From assembly GCA_935421135.1 (NCBI GenBank), contig OW285187.1:620001-684000 (forward strand): a stretch of DNA of 64,000 nucleotides, in the 5' to 3' direction. Positions 1-11,760 of this stretch are shown here, in pieces. The stretch is from Bugulina stolonifera. Lineage: Eukaryota > Bryozoa > Gymnolaemata > Cheilostomatida > Bugulidae. Within the stretch, counting starts at the first letter, position 1, and each line of letters opens with the position of its first letter. Made by a program: the position numbers and the translations under genes. The notes under the pieces are model-generated. The model made no database searches, was not told the DNA's origin, and was given only the letters and a program-made list of their open reading frames with translations.

Positions 1-245
1 TATTAACTGGTGCTAACATGTAGACATGTATTAACCAGTGCTAACATGTAGACATGTATTAACTAGTACTAACATGTAGACATGTATTAACTAGTACTAA
101 CATGTAGACATGTATTAACTGGTGCTAACATGTAGACGTGCATTAACTGGTGCTAACATGTAGACATGTATTAACTGGTGCTAACATGTAGACATGTATT
201 AACTAGTACTAACATGTAGACATGTATTAACTAGTGCTAACATGT
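1..245. repeat. 28-bp minisatellite, cut by the left window edge
   Basis: About nine head-to-tail copies of a 28-bp unit built on AACATGTAGACATGTATTAA followed by CTRGTRCT. Copies differ mainly in GGTGCT versus AGTACT. The array starts before the window, so its true length is unknown. Confidence 0.95.
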
Positions 246-1549
246 AGACAAGTATTATCAAGGTATAACTGATGTATAATATCTTTCCTTACCTCGGCTA
301 TCACTGATGAGATCTGCTGCTCCAGGTTATGTGAGTGGAGTGAGTGGAAGCTTGTACAAGCAGTTAGACAACTAACAAATGCTACATGTATATCTTATAG
401 GACCATGCCGATAATATGCAGCTATAAAAATGGGGTGTGTAGAGAGATGTAAATATATTTAACGGTAGCACCATCTCTGAATGGCTGATTAAACAACCTT
501 CCCCTCATTACAAATACATGATTAAAACATGTTCCCTACTTTTACTCAGTTAGTCCATGGCCAGCTGTCCTTAATAGGGCACAACACTAACACTAGTGTT
601 CCACATTTGTATACATGAGTTTACTGCTATTTGCCCATACTACAATCCACACTAACTGTACATGTATCAACATTCGGTCTGTCCTCTGTCTGCTGCTACA
701 TCTATTCAACTGAACAGCCGAAAACAAAGAATTCCAAAGCAGCGACAACAACTATTTTTTCTAAGTTTAGAAAACACAGTTGCTTGTGTGTGTGTGTCAG
801 CTCCTCTAGGAACCAATGGGAAGGGAGAAGCTAAGCAGTAGAGAAGTTGCCCCCCCCCCAAATACTGTGTAATTAGCAATAATTAATATTGTCATCAGTA
901 AATATTTACCATGTTATTACACCAGTATGATACTAGTATTATGCGTAATCTCTTTGTACAGTTTGATCCATTGTTTGCCTGGAGTGAATATTTTAGTTTA
1001 ATTTCTATTCATGTACAAACTAAATGTTGACATTTCAATAGTAAATACTATTATGATCATGCGATCACTTGTATTTAGCTATGGTATTATGAATGCATGT
1101 AGTCATACAATAATACTGTATATTAACAGTAGTTACTCTATTCAGTGTGTAAAGGTTAGCTGAGCTGTTGCTAAGGTACTGTTCAATACACTACTTATAT
1201 ACCAAGTGCTGTCTCTATATTATCAAGTGCTGCCAATGGAGGAGACGGCCCATAGTTAACATACCGAGTGCAAGTGCTTGCAAGTGCTTGTGTGCTTCTA
1301 CTGTATTGATTTCGTACTAAGGACAAGGTAGGTAATGTCTCAGGTCATAGTAACCAGGGTGTTATAGTTAGGTTGCAGTTTGTTCTACTATGAATACTAT
1401 ACATACATGTATAATGTATCTACAATGTATGTATAGCATTATACACGTAGATATATTATATGCATAGTATTATACACGTAGATACTTATTAGTACAACAC
1501 TAACATATTGAATCACTTTACAGCAGTGGCTCTTACATCATAGGAAAAC
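246..1549. other. Upstream non-coding region of the first gene
   Basis: No convincing coding exon is visible. The 67-codon ORF at 631-834 has no family resemblance and simple composition. A C9 run lies near 850. AT-rich direct repeats containing TTATACACGTAGATA lie near 1438-1490. CATCATAG just before the ATG at 1550 could be the acceptor of a 5'UTR intron. Confidence 0.5.
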
Positions 1550-2662
1550 ATGGCTTCAACAGCCAAAGTTAGTCGGTACATCCCGGACATAGCTCCAAAT
1601 CTGACCTTGAGACAGGACAAGGCCCACCCTATGTACCCAGCAAACAGGAAGCGATATGCATTACCAAAAATGGACGTTATTCGTGAAATCGAACCAAACT
1701 ACAGCTGGACTCGTTTGCCCGACCTCTCAGGATACAGATCAGCCATAGTGCGTAATAAAGTGTGCGAGGGCCTCATGTATCTACTACCAGGAAATAAGAA
1801 CGGTGCAAGTATGGCCAGACCATACACTGCAGACCTAGCCGCCATCTTCCGTGACCCGTACCACAATTTCAAACCAACTGAGTACAATGAAGACAATGTG
1901 AGACAAAGTTCAAGCATACACTTTAGCCCAAATACTCACATAACTCGGCTCAGCAAACATCGGCAGATTAGACAGCAGCCCCACAATTTAAATAGGGAAT
2001 CAAATGATAAGTATGAGGATTATAGAGCCTTAGTTCTAAGGAGAGAGGAAGGAGGAGAGAAGGGTAAGGATAACCTTCCCGTAGTAGTTAAGGTAGGGAA
2101 GGCAGAGGAGGAGCTACAACAGGAAGTGCAGGATATACTTGATGAAGTGGGAGTGAATAAGGTGCTGGAGGGCCAAGAGGGTGGAGAGGAGAGACCATAC
2201 AGCTCCATATTCAACTCTGTCAAGAGTCGGCACACGAGTGCCACCAACACAGAGCCTCTCAAGGTCAATGAGATGGCAACCAACACAGAGCCTCTCAAGG
2301 TCAGTGAGACGGCAACCAACACAGAGCCTCTCAAGGTCAGTGAGACGGCAACCAACACAGAGCCTCTCAAGGTCAGTGAAGTTGGATTTAATACTAACCA
2401 GCAACAACGAGTTGCCAAAACGGAGAGTCAACAAGATACACCATTGAAGCTAAAAGAATTTCGACAGCATCAATACATAAAAAAATCGGCAAAGTTTAAA
2501 GATTTCAAAGAGCTAAGAGAGACGGAGGTACCCCGCCCTCAGTTACCTGACCAACTCAAGACCGACTACCTCAGCGAACAAAAGACTCAGGACATATGGA
2601 ACTGGCTACATTGGGACTTCAAAAAATCAAAGTTTGAATATTTTATTGAAGTGTGCAGCTGA
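1550..2662 (+). CDS. Unrecognised 370-aa protein with four 12-residue repeats
   Basis: A single uninterrupted reading frame of 370 codons. I do not recognise the family. The N-terminal 110 residues are compositionally normal and rich in Pro, Tyr and Arg. The middle is acidic and Gln-rich. Residues 231-278 are four nearly identical 12-residue repeats (ATNTEPLKVSET), encoded by a 36-bp tandem repeat. The C-terminus is aromatic (IWNWLHWDF near the end), which suggests a conserved tail motif. There is no signal peptide or membrane segment. The ATG is preceded by a possible acceptor (CATCATAG), so an upstream 5'UTR exon is likely. The gene is convergent with POLR2E. Small ciliary or axonemal proteins often look like this, but that is only a guess. 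Normal codon composition and a sharp stop support a real gene. Confidence 0.75.
   Translation: MASTAKVSRYIPDIAPNLTLRQDKAHPMYPANRKRYALPKMDVIREIEPNYSWTRLPDLSGYRSAIVRNKVCEGLMYLLPGNKNGASMARPYTADLAAIFRDPYHNFKPTEYNEDNVRQSSSIHFSPNTHITRLSKHRQIRQQPHNLNRESNDKYEDYRALVLRREEGGEKGKDNLPVVVKVGKAEEELQQEVQDILDEVGVNKVLEGQEGGEERPYSSIFNSVKSRHTSATNTEPLKVNEMATNTEPLKVSETATNTEPLKVSETATNTEPLKVSEVGFNTNQQQRVAKTESQQDTPLKLKEFRQHQYIKKSAKFKDFKELRETEVPRPQLPDQLKTDYLSEQKTQDIWNWLHWDFKKSKFEYFIEVCS
2240..2383 (+). repeat. In-frame 36-bp coding minisatellite, four copies
   Basis: Four copies of a 36-bp unit, each encoding ATNTEPLKV followed by NEM, SET, SET or SEV. Each unit contains AAGGTCAGTGAG (donor-like) and CAACACAG (acceptor-like), the same kind of content seen in the intronic splice-junction arrays elsewhere in the window. 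Confidence 0.95.
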
Positions 2663-3047
2663 TATTACTTTTCCCCCAACATATCACTCTACTTTTACCT
2701 GCTATACTGTGACACCAACATATCACTTTACTTATAGTTTAAATAGTTAGTACTATTTCATTGTCCAAACATTCATTATTGTTGAGTTTATTTTTTAATT
2801 ACTCGGGGAAAATATACAAAAAAGAAAATATTATTTACATGTACATTATTGCAAAGGAACTGCACCATCACAATGATATAACATATGATAGAGTATAACA
2901 ATAACTGCTGGCTATAGAATGTCAGTTAAAAAACTTGCCATACTAATAATAACTTATATACATGTAGAAATACCTGTACATGGATGCCACTGTGATCCAG
3001 TGGGCTACAAGCTTGTGTAGTGACAAGGTCTAGCAGGTGTCTGTAGC
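2663..3047. other. Convergent 3' intergenic region
   Basis: Short AT-rich space between two convergent genes. TTTATT at about 2789 reads AATAAA on the minus strand and may be the POLR2E polyadenylation signal. No other feature seen. Confidence 0.5.
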
Positions 3048-6000
3048 TCACACCACCAGTCTGTATGATATATAGCGACCTGCAGTCTCACTGGACCTGA
3101 TAATCTTTACAACCTGTAGATTCAAAGTATGGGTTCTATATTATATTGTTATATAGTATATTATATTGTCATATAGTATATTATATTGTCATATAGTATA
3201 TTATACATTATATAATAATATGCTGTATTATCTACATGAAATAACAAAGTTTTTGAATTATCCAAGGTTGAATTAATCAAGTTCCACTGTATATTATAAC
3301 ATAGTGACCTATATACATAATCAAGTTCCACTGTATATTATAACATAATGACCTACATACATAATCAAGTTCCACTGTATATTATAACATAGTGACCTAC
3401 ATACCTGGCCACGCTTGAGCCCAAAGTAACGAGCTACCGGATCCACTTGCTGTATTTTTGGCAGCTGGAATTCCTTCAGTTTATATCTGTCCAGCAGCTC
3501 TTTCTTCTCCTCCTGTGTCATGAGTACGTGTTCTGGTACAAGCTGTAGTACAGTAATACAATAGTACAGTAATGCAATAATATAATGATACAATAACACA
3601 ATGATACAGTAATACAATGATACAGTAATACACTAGTACAGTAATACAATAATATAATACTACAATAACACAATGATACAGTAATATGATAGTGCAGTAA
3701 GACAATATTACAAGTAATACAATAATAATAATACAGTAATACTACAGCAATATGATGCAGCATTATAGTACAATTCAGCAATACGATACTGTGGTATGAT
3801 AAAACAATATAATGCAGTAATGATATAGTGATATGATTCAGTACTATTTTATAATGTATATTCTCTACTATTCCCCGGAGTCGTGTTATCTTACTCAACC
3901 AAGAAGACAACTCCAAAATAGAAAACTATAGCCAACTACTGTACTTTAAATGTGGAAAGGTTAGCAATAACTTTGAAAGGCTAATCTAACAGACATCTTC
4001 TGCTTAAATTCAGTCAGTTTTTTTATTCAATATCAGTAACTGACAAACTAAACTGTTTCAACTCTTCTTATTATAGCAGAGACTACCAAACCAATGACAA
4101 CATGTAATAACGTAACGAACCAGCTATACTTACACTGTGTTCTGTGATATTAACTATAAGCTCCGCCTCCAGGAATTGTTCGAGTATATATTTGGGAGCC
4201 AGATCTACTAGAGCCTGTAATACAATGTATATTATATACAAGTAGATATGATATACATGTACAAGCAGATATGATATACAAGTAGATACGATATACAAGT
4301 AGATATTATATACAAGTAGATATGATATACATGTACAAGCAGATATGATATACAAGTAGATATGATATACAAGTAGATATGATATACAAGTACATGTAGA
4401 TATGATATACAAGTAGATATGATATACAAGTAGATATTATATACAAGTAGATATTATATACAAGCAGATATGATATACAAGCAGATATGATATACAAGTA
4501 GATATTATAGTTTCACTCAATTCCAATTGCTATACTTGCGTATTATTATAGATAGTTGGCATATAATAATTGCGATTTATTAGAGAAAATTAAAAATGGC
4601 CGCCATTACAGCTTAAAAGTAGGGTGTGACATCTCCCAACATCGAGTATTTAATTTTCGATTCGATTCGGTGTTTTTTCATGAATTAAAAAAACTGAATT
4701 AAACCGAGGGTGGGAAGACAACTTCAGTTTCATTCAGTTTTTTTTAGAAAAATCAGCAAAAAAACCGAATGGACATGCAATTAAAAACTGCCCAGCACTA
4801 GTAAATACACGCACCCATATAAGCTAGCACAAACTATGTGCATTGTATAAGAGATGGTAGCATTCTGGTGATGAGTCATCCCTTGTATCACTACCAGGGC
4901 TCTCAAGTTCTCGGATTTTCCCCGAGCAGTTCGGATTTTGAGTGCTTGCTCGGAGTGCTCGGGAGGTTTTTCATTATTGATAATCTGCTCGGATTTTGGG
5001 AGATTTTCTCACATTAGCTATATTTTGGATTGAAATGCTTTAAAATCTCCAGATTAATCTTCAGTTTATCTCATAGCTTGTGAGTTGCTTAGAAAAAACC
5101 TACTAATTCTATTACTTTTCAAGGGCAAGGACTGAATTACATGTATGTACTGGGATTATTAGGCTGTGAGAAATTACTTAGCCTAACTCTGTAGAGCAAT
5201 AGATATGTGCATGTAAGTGACCAACAGCTTTATTTATATATCTGACCAATTGTTAGTAGAGTAATACTGCTACACTGCTTACACTGCAGTACAATGTACA
5301 TCTGCTCGGATTTTTTGACTGAGCAACTTGAGAGCCCTGTCACTACTGTTATAGCACAGGTTACCTGCACTCACCTGTTTAGCTGAAGGGGTCATCCCCT
5401 GTATCACTACTATTATAGCACGGGATATGCTTTCATCCTGCATCCTAGTTACGTACGTCTTAATAGTCTTTATACCAATCTTTGGCTCATCAGGGAAGAA
5501 AACGAACATTTGATCTATGAATCAAACATCAGTTTATTTAGTAGACTAGCTATATACAGTGACTATAGGCTGTTTCCAATGACACAGGAAGTCACTATGT
5601 GTAAATACAATATATTATAGAATCTGAGATTCTAATCTTCTTCTCTGTCTCAATAAATAAGGCCTGACCCACCTTTCAAATCTGGTACTTTTATGCGAAT
5701 TTGCGACTGTTCGAAAAAGACCAGAGTTGGGTCCAAGTCGACTTGCAAGTCAACAAGTCAAGTCTTTTCTAAAATTTTGGAGGCAAGTCAAGTCAGTGCT
5801 GTCTCAAGTCAAGTCAGCCGTCATGGAAGTCACAAGTCAAGTCAAGTCGAAGTCAATTTGTCTACTTGCAAGTCGAAATGCAAGTCAAGTGGGAGACAAC
5901 TTCAAAAATGTTACATTTTCCAAAACATCACTTTTTTTCTTTTAGTAGACATTCCAATGCATGAACAACCATGCCAAGGTGTAGCCTGGCACGTATGTTG

Positions 6001-9000
6001 TTATACAATTATGGCAACTAGCCTACATGTGTAGCAATATTGGCACTATGGTTGAGATTGGTCATGGAGTATTATATATTAGTAATGATGATACAGTGTT
6101 ATATAGCATATAAACAGCACATGGTACAGTATAGAGTGTCCATTGGCCAGTCCTGCAATTCCAATTTATAATTACATTTTAGTAATTAACTAATTATTGC
6201 CCTTTACATTGTATACACCACACTTACACTACTTACAATGTGTGTACTTGTGGCTATGCACTGTGTAGTCTCACGTACACACAGCCTAGATGTTGTCACA
6301 TTTGGTGTGTATCCTCATAGCTAACCTTGATATACTCTAAATGCTGCTAGTAGCACTAATGAAGTAAAAATGATAAATATGTAGACAATTGAGACTTTTT
6401 TCCATGTTGGCTATACACTGTAGAAAATTTTTATCCTCCATATTCGTATTGACTTGGCAGAAACCAAGTCAAAGTCACAAGTCATTCATGTTTCCAAGTC
6501 AAGTCAAGTCACATTGATGTGCAAGTCAAAGTCAAGTCGAGTCAACATGTTGGCAAGTCCAAGTCAAGTTGACTTGTGACTTGACTTGGACCCAGCTCTG
6601 AAAAAGACAGTTCGAAACAGGACGTTTCAAAACCGGACAGTTCAACACCGGACAGTTCGAAACCCTCAACTCCAACCACCTGATTTCAACTAATTTTTAC
6701 TTTAAATATGAATTTTTTATTTAATTAATTAAATTAATTAATTGAAATTAATTTATTTAATCTACATAGTTTCAAACTGTCCTGTTACGAACTGTCCGGT
6801 TGGGAAACGTCCTGTTTCAAACTGTTTTTTTCGAAATGTCCCTTGACCCTTTTATTCACTTAGCTTAGTTCCATGGTTAAAGGGACGGTGTGAGATATTC
6901 AGCACAATAGGCTATTGAATAATTACTTGGAATTGTCTTCCCAACTAATGATAGAAATGGAGCTGGAATACAGGGACAACGTTCACTCAACTATACAAAA
7001 TTATTAATGAAATGGACACCTGTTGGATCATCATTGTGAGCGACAAGGATAGTCAAGTCATTTCTTGCAGGTCTCCTCTCACTAAAATAGTACAATACAG
7101 CAATTATTATTTTAATACACACAATATGTACAATATTATAATATTAAATATACTAATTATAATATACACATGTACAATACCATGCCTACTACACCTATTA
7201 GAATATAGGGGAGAGCGGGGTAAGTTGGGACGCGGGGTAAGTTGGGACAGGGCTGTTTTGGGTATTACGAGACCCATTACATTATTATGGTATGGACCAA
7301 AGGTTAGATCAACATAAATAAACTTAACCCACTATTTTGTTTTTTAAGTTGAACAAATATTTTTTTTGCAATTTGCAATAATGTAATATTTGCATGTTTG
7401 AGTAAATTTTTTTTTCTTGACGAGTTTCTAATTTTTTAATGAAAGAATGACTCCATAGTTTTGAAAATTTGCACATAGAGACTCTAGAGCATCTAGTTAC
7501 AGCAACTAAAGTTAAAATTAGCTCAAGTCAAAAATCTTAATAAAAAAATGTGTTTTACAAAAAATTGGGAGTGTGGGGCAAGTTGGGACGCTGGAAGTGG
7601 GGCAAGTTGGGACACCATTTGTAATAATAAATTATGTTTGTGGAATGATATGAATCCAAGATGACACTGTAATTTCACCTTTTCTCTAACTAAAACTTGT
7701 TTGATGAATCTTGGATAGCATTTGACTTTGTTAAAGAACTCCAATCCTGTGTGGGGATGGCACTATAGCTAGTATTGATGTTACTCGTAGTAGAAACAGG
7801 TCAAACCTGACTCATTGCTATAACAGCTTTTGATCTCTGTTCTGTCCTCACTTTACTCATGACCCTGACAGCAGTGGGTAGCACCAACACAATGTATAAA
7901 CTACATCCTTTTCCTACTCATACCTACACTTCGAACACCGTTTCTGCGCCTTTTGAAACCCCCACCAGACCAACTAACACCATCAGGCAGCACCAAGCTA
8001 ATAATTCAATAGATTATTAGGTATAATTTAGTTATAAAGTTTGGGGGATTCACTCTTTGTTGTTCAAACTAGACAAGTAGGCTATATACATGTACACTCA
8101 ATGTCTCTTCACACTTATTGTTACCCAACCCCAGTTGAACTGCCATCTTCGGTGAGAGTACTAAAGAATAGTTTAATCAAACATCATCGATAATCTATTT
8201 ACAAAGTTATAGGTTTCTGTAAATTTCCAATTTACCACTGTCCAAAACCCAGGAAAGGTAATTAGTACCAAGAGAAAGACGCAGGTTGGATCGACTCCAT
8301 CACATGAATGAGGCGGATTGACTACTGTCGCCTGCGTCATAAATGCTGCCGTGAACTCTGGGTTGGGTTGCCAAGTGGAATTAAAATTCAACAATCTTTT
8401 TTCTGCTCAATGATTTCATTTTATCTAGAGTGTCAGTTGTTCAATTGTACATCAAACTCGAATAATAACTATAGTCAAAATCAACATTTTTGCCTATATT
8501 TTCTAGTATTGGTTTATTTCTGGTGTTTTGGTTTTATATTCTATTTATTTTAAGTGACAAACTTAACGCTTAAGAACATTTTGCTGTACCAAAATTAGAA
8601 AAATGGTCACCTACAATGCGCTAGTTTATTTTATGGATTTAAGTCTAATATGCATAAGTAGACTTGAACTTAGTCAAGAAAGAGCTTTATAAATTATTAC
8701 AGCTAATAGAGCTAAATTATAAATTATTACACCTATAAAGCGCCAAACGAATTAAGGGTTTTTCATGTTCAAGCTGGCATTCTCCTATTCTAACAAAGAT
8801 TTACTTAACAAAAAAATTCTCTTTTACATCAAAACAATTTTCATACCTTCCCTAGACTATCTTGTAATAAAAGTAATTAAACACTTCGAGGCCGAACTAA
8901 ATTAAAGTCCAGCAGTTTTTTACAGACATGTTTTTTGACATACATACATGTGGCAATAATTTTAAATATGTGTAATAGTATTGTAGCATTTCAATTCTAT

Positions 9001-9495
9001 CTGTTCATGATAAAAAATGAGACTAATCTAAATCTAAAATCGATATTTTCAATGGTGTCCCAACTTGCCCCACACCTGTCCCAACTTACCCCGTCAGTGG
9101 GGTAAGTTGGGACGTTTGACATGCGCTGCCAAATCATGGATTACCGCACTATGGTGACTTATCAATGTGTCTGCTTCAGGCTATAGTTAGACAACATATT
9201 GAAGTACCTCCATGCAAAAAATGATGATGCTATGACCTCTAGACTCCGTATTATTCCTAAAACATCAAAAATTGTCCCAACTTACCCCGCTCTCCCCTAG
9301 GCCTACACATGCACAATATTATACCATTATTATACAGTTATACACCGACCTTGGTTTATCACCAAACTGCTGTTTGAACTGATCTTCTGTTTGATCCAAC
9401 TCATCTTGGGTTACGAGATAGCCACGGTCATGACACAACTGCATCACAGTCTTCCTGATTCTCCAGAGTTTGTAGACCTCAAGTTCATCATCCAT
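3048..9495 (-). CDS. POLR2E: RNA polymerases I, II and III subunit RPABC1 (RPB5), six exons
   Basis: Exons in coding order (minus strand): 9495-9350, 7081-7020, 5514-5375, 4214-4134, 3542-3405, 3113-3048. All junctions are GT-AG, phases join cleanly, and the product is exactly 210 aa, the usual length of metazoan RPB5. RPB5 is a shared subunit of the three nuclear RNA polymerases; its N-terminal jaw domain contacts downstream DNA and its C-terminal domain docks on the largest subunit. Visible family motifs: [16 protein letters not shown] at the start, [89 protein letters not shown] and the [13 protein letters not shown] tail. Intron 1 (7082-9349) hosts a 2.1-kb TA-flanked element, intron 2 (5515-7019) nested foldback elements, intron 3 (4215-5374) a MITE plus a partial copy of exon 3, and introns 4 and 5 carry tandem arrays. 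It is divergent from TM2D1. Confidence 0.97.
3126..3215. repeat. AT-rich 24-bp repeat
   Basis: Three to four copies of a TATATTATATTGTCATATAG-type unit, just inside POLR2E intron 5 next to the last exon's acceptor. Confidence 0.8.
3277..3404 (-). repeat. 44-bp array starting at the POLR2E exon-5 donor
   Basis: Three copies with a 44-bp period. Read on the minus strand, the first copy begins at the donor base (GTATGTAGGTCACTATG). Each unit contains CAGTGGAACTTGATTA, which matches the terminal inverted repeat of the pogo-like MITEs at 43780 and 49279. The distal flank (3237-3276) continues as recognisable element end. Confidence 0.9.
3543..3850. repeat. Degenerate AATACAATGATACAGT microsatellite
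   Basis: Irregular 13-16-bp units of ACAGTAATACAATGAT type, abutting the acceptor of POLR2E exon 5 at 3542. Confidence 0.85.
4221..4508. repeat. 17-bp minisatellite (ATATGATATACAAGTAG)
   Basis: About 17 copies of a 17-bp unit, some carrying an extra ACATGT. It lies immediately upstream (in transcript sense) of the POLR2E exon-4 acceptor at 4214. Confidence 0.9.
4895..5339. mobile_element. MITE family A, copy 1 (445 bp)
   Basis: Terminal inverted repeats CAGGGCTCTCAAGTT and AACTTGAGAGCCCTG, flanked by a perfect 7-bp duplication TCACTAC (4888-4894 and 5340-5346). Subterminal Tyr-rich-looking TCGGATTTT and CTGCTCGG words recur in both arms. No transposase. A second copy in reverse orientation is at 36967-37402. 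CAGGG ends suggest a hAT or P-like transposase in trans (inference). Confidence 0.9.
5700..6850. mobile_element. Older foldback element interrupted by the hAT-like MITE
   Basis: If 5722-6608 is removed, the left arm (GTTCGAAAAAGACAGTTCG, then AAACAGGACGTTTC and ACCGGACAGTTC) matches the reverse complement of the right arm near 6770-6845 (AACGTCCTGTTTC, TTTTTTTCGAAATGTC) over roughly 80 bp. Boundaries and target duplication are not clear. Confidence 0.6.
5722..6600. mobile_element. hAT-like MITE with CAAGT-rich arms (879 bp)
   Basis: Terminal inverted repeats CAGAGTTGGGTCCAAGTC and GACTTGGACCCAGCTCTG. A perfect 8-bp duplication AAAAAGAC flanks it (5714-5721 and 6601-6608), typical of hAT elements. 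Both arms consist of iterated CAAGTC/GACTTG words, so the ends can form long imperfect hairpins. No transposase frame is seen. It is inserted inside an older foldback element. Confidence 0.9.
7208..9297. mobile_element. TA-flanked TIR element, 2.09 kb, non-autonomous
   Basis: Ends GGGGAGAGCGGGGTAAGTTG and its reverse complement, flanked by TA on both sides (7206-7207 and 9298-9299). Subterminal copies of GGGGYAAGTTGGGACG recur at about 7577, 7604, 9063, 9082 and 9101 in both orientations. The AT-rich interior has no transposase-like frame. TA target sites point to Tc1/mariner-type mobilisation. It sits wholly inside POLR2E intron 1. Confidence 0.85.
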
Positions 9496-10960
9496 TGCCT
9501 TAACTTCTCTTCAGTAAGATACAGCGAGTGTGAGTGATAAAGAGTAGGTGTGCTCACAAAGTATATAGACCTATATATATATGAGTAAGTAAGATACAGT
9601 GTCTATTAGCTCCAACTGATAGGCGCCTAAGCGTCTGTCTTGTCACAAGATGAAGATAGACACAGAACGAAAAAAAAATCACATTCAATTAGAACCCTCT
9701 CACAAGACTCTTGTTAAAGGATTCTCATTAATATACGAGAGTCTGTGATTTTTTGTCTTCTGTCTTTCAATGTTTTATTGTTTGTAATCCAAGATCAGGA
9801 CGTCCTTTTCAAACAGAAACACCATGTCGTCCTTTGATGTTTTTGATAAACCTGATGGCTTTGTTGTGAACATATTCCATCTCATCGCTCATAGTCGAGA
9901 TAGCTCACTACTGACGAGGGTTTAAACTAGATCAAATAGAACCAGAAGATCAAATAATTCTTGGTTCTATTTCTCATACACTTACCTTTATCTGGCAATT
10001 TTCTCACGTTTGTTTCAACAAAATTAACATGACTTGGTAAGAAACTGCGTGTTCGCGACAACTTTTTCACTAGTCCTATCTGGTTAGATCTGTTAAAAAT
10101 TAACTAATTAAAACAAAATTGTGATGATTAGTCTAATTAAATTTGTTTTGCACAAAACTGAAACGTTTAATACTAGAAAAGTCAGTTTTGATTCAGTCGA
10201 AACCGAGTCACTAAGCATGTAGCATTTCACACAGAGAAGATAACTTTATGGTATTTCAGACAAGCATATGAAGGCAGCCTACCTGTATAAGAAGATAATC
10301 TCTAAGGCTAACAAGTTTACGATGGTTGCGAATGGAATAGTACGAGAGCCAAAGAGCCAAAAGACAAGATGCAGCGGAGTGGAAGTATTCAATAGTAGCA
10401 GAGCCCATTCTCATAGAGTCAGCAAATAATTAGATTTACAGATTTACATTTATTGGGTTTTCTAAAAGTTTACAGATAACATTATTTTGTTAAAGGTAAC
10501 TTGTTGACCACAAAAAAATAAATATATATTATATACAACTCATAGGAGAGAATAAATAAATAATCAAAAAGAAAAAAAAAAAATTATAATTACAATATAA
10601 TCAATAACCATAATGCTATTATTATAATAATAATTATAAAAATAAATAATTAATTAAAACACAAAAATTAAATTAAGTATTCATATTCATATTGAATAAA
10701 AATTCAAGTCCATATACTATAGTTATAGTAAAGTATTTGATTAGTTTTATAAAGTTATATAAAATAAATATAATAGTAATAAAATATTATATTTATATTA
10801 TAATTATTATAATTATTAATAATTATTATATTTATTATGATTATAATTGACTAGTATAAATAATTTTATAAGAGAATTATATTATTCATTCAATTAAGAA
10901 CTATTAGCCAGATGGCTTATGGAAAGCTGATATCAGATCTGAGCACAGACAGACACTGAG
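9496..10960. other. Upstream region of POLR2E, AT-rich, no gene
   Basis: Presumed POLR2E promoter just upstream of 9495, without an obvious TATA box. The region 10440-10900 is very AT-rich (poly-A runs, TAATTATTATAA words). No coding exon recognised. Confidence 0.45.
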
Positions 10961-10969
10961 TAGACTGCA

Positions 10970-11760
10970 GCCAGCTCAAATCACATCTTCCACGTCACCC
11001 TTCAGACTGGAAAACTTCCCCTCGACTGGAAGCCAGCCAATGTGTTACCTCTTTATTAGTCAGGGGTAACAGACAGTGTCAACAACTACCGGCCAATGAT
11101 TACACTCACCAGTATCCCATGGTCTTAGAGCACCTGGTGCTGAGAAACCTACTGGAAAAGTCGGCACTAAGCTAAGCAATAGCCAGCATGGATTCAGGAG
11201 AGGCCTCTTCTGTTAAATGCTAATCTCTGTGACTATGCATGATGTTCTCCAAGTCATAGATTACCACAAAGCTATTCATGGACTTTACTAAGGATTTTGA
11301 TCGAGTGCCCCATGCCCTTCTAATGAGAAACCTCTCAAATATTCCCGATGTAGACGACTACTTCCTAGTCCTACACTGCATTCATGATTTTCTAACAAAT
11401 CGAATACGAAGATTGGTATTGGAAGACCATATCTCGGACTCATCACAAGTAACTTCGGGTGTCCCACAAGGATCGGTCTAGGGACCACTACTGTTCCTTA
11501 TTTTCATTAATGATTTGCCTGACTGCATTGACTGTTTACTAACGACACACTTATCTACTAGGAAATCGTTTCAATTCTTGACTGCAGGGGATTCACTTTG
11601 TGCATGTTCAGACAAATCATAAGCTTCAACTCGGTTGACAATACTCCCAAGTACATGATAAACGGGCCAGCACTCATTCATGTTAAATCAGCAAAATGCC
11701 TGGATGTAACACTACAATCAGGTTTAACTCATATGTCGAGGAAAGTGCTGAATGTTGGAA
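10970..11760 (+). pseudogene. Degenerate LINE reverse-transcriptase fragment
   Basis: Reverse-transcriptase motifs survive in shifting frames: NNYRPMITLTSIP near 11079, DFTKDFDRVPHALL at 11281, VTSGVPQGSV at 11450 followed by a stop, then GPLLFLIFINDLPD. Several stops and frame changes make it a dead copy of a CR1/Jockey-superfamily element. The LINE tail at 39061 and 40971 looks like the same family. Confidence 0.8.

Noticed and set aside
631..834. 67-aa plus-strand ORF
   Set aside because: No recognisable domain, no splice context and GTGTGT simple sequence at its end.
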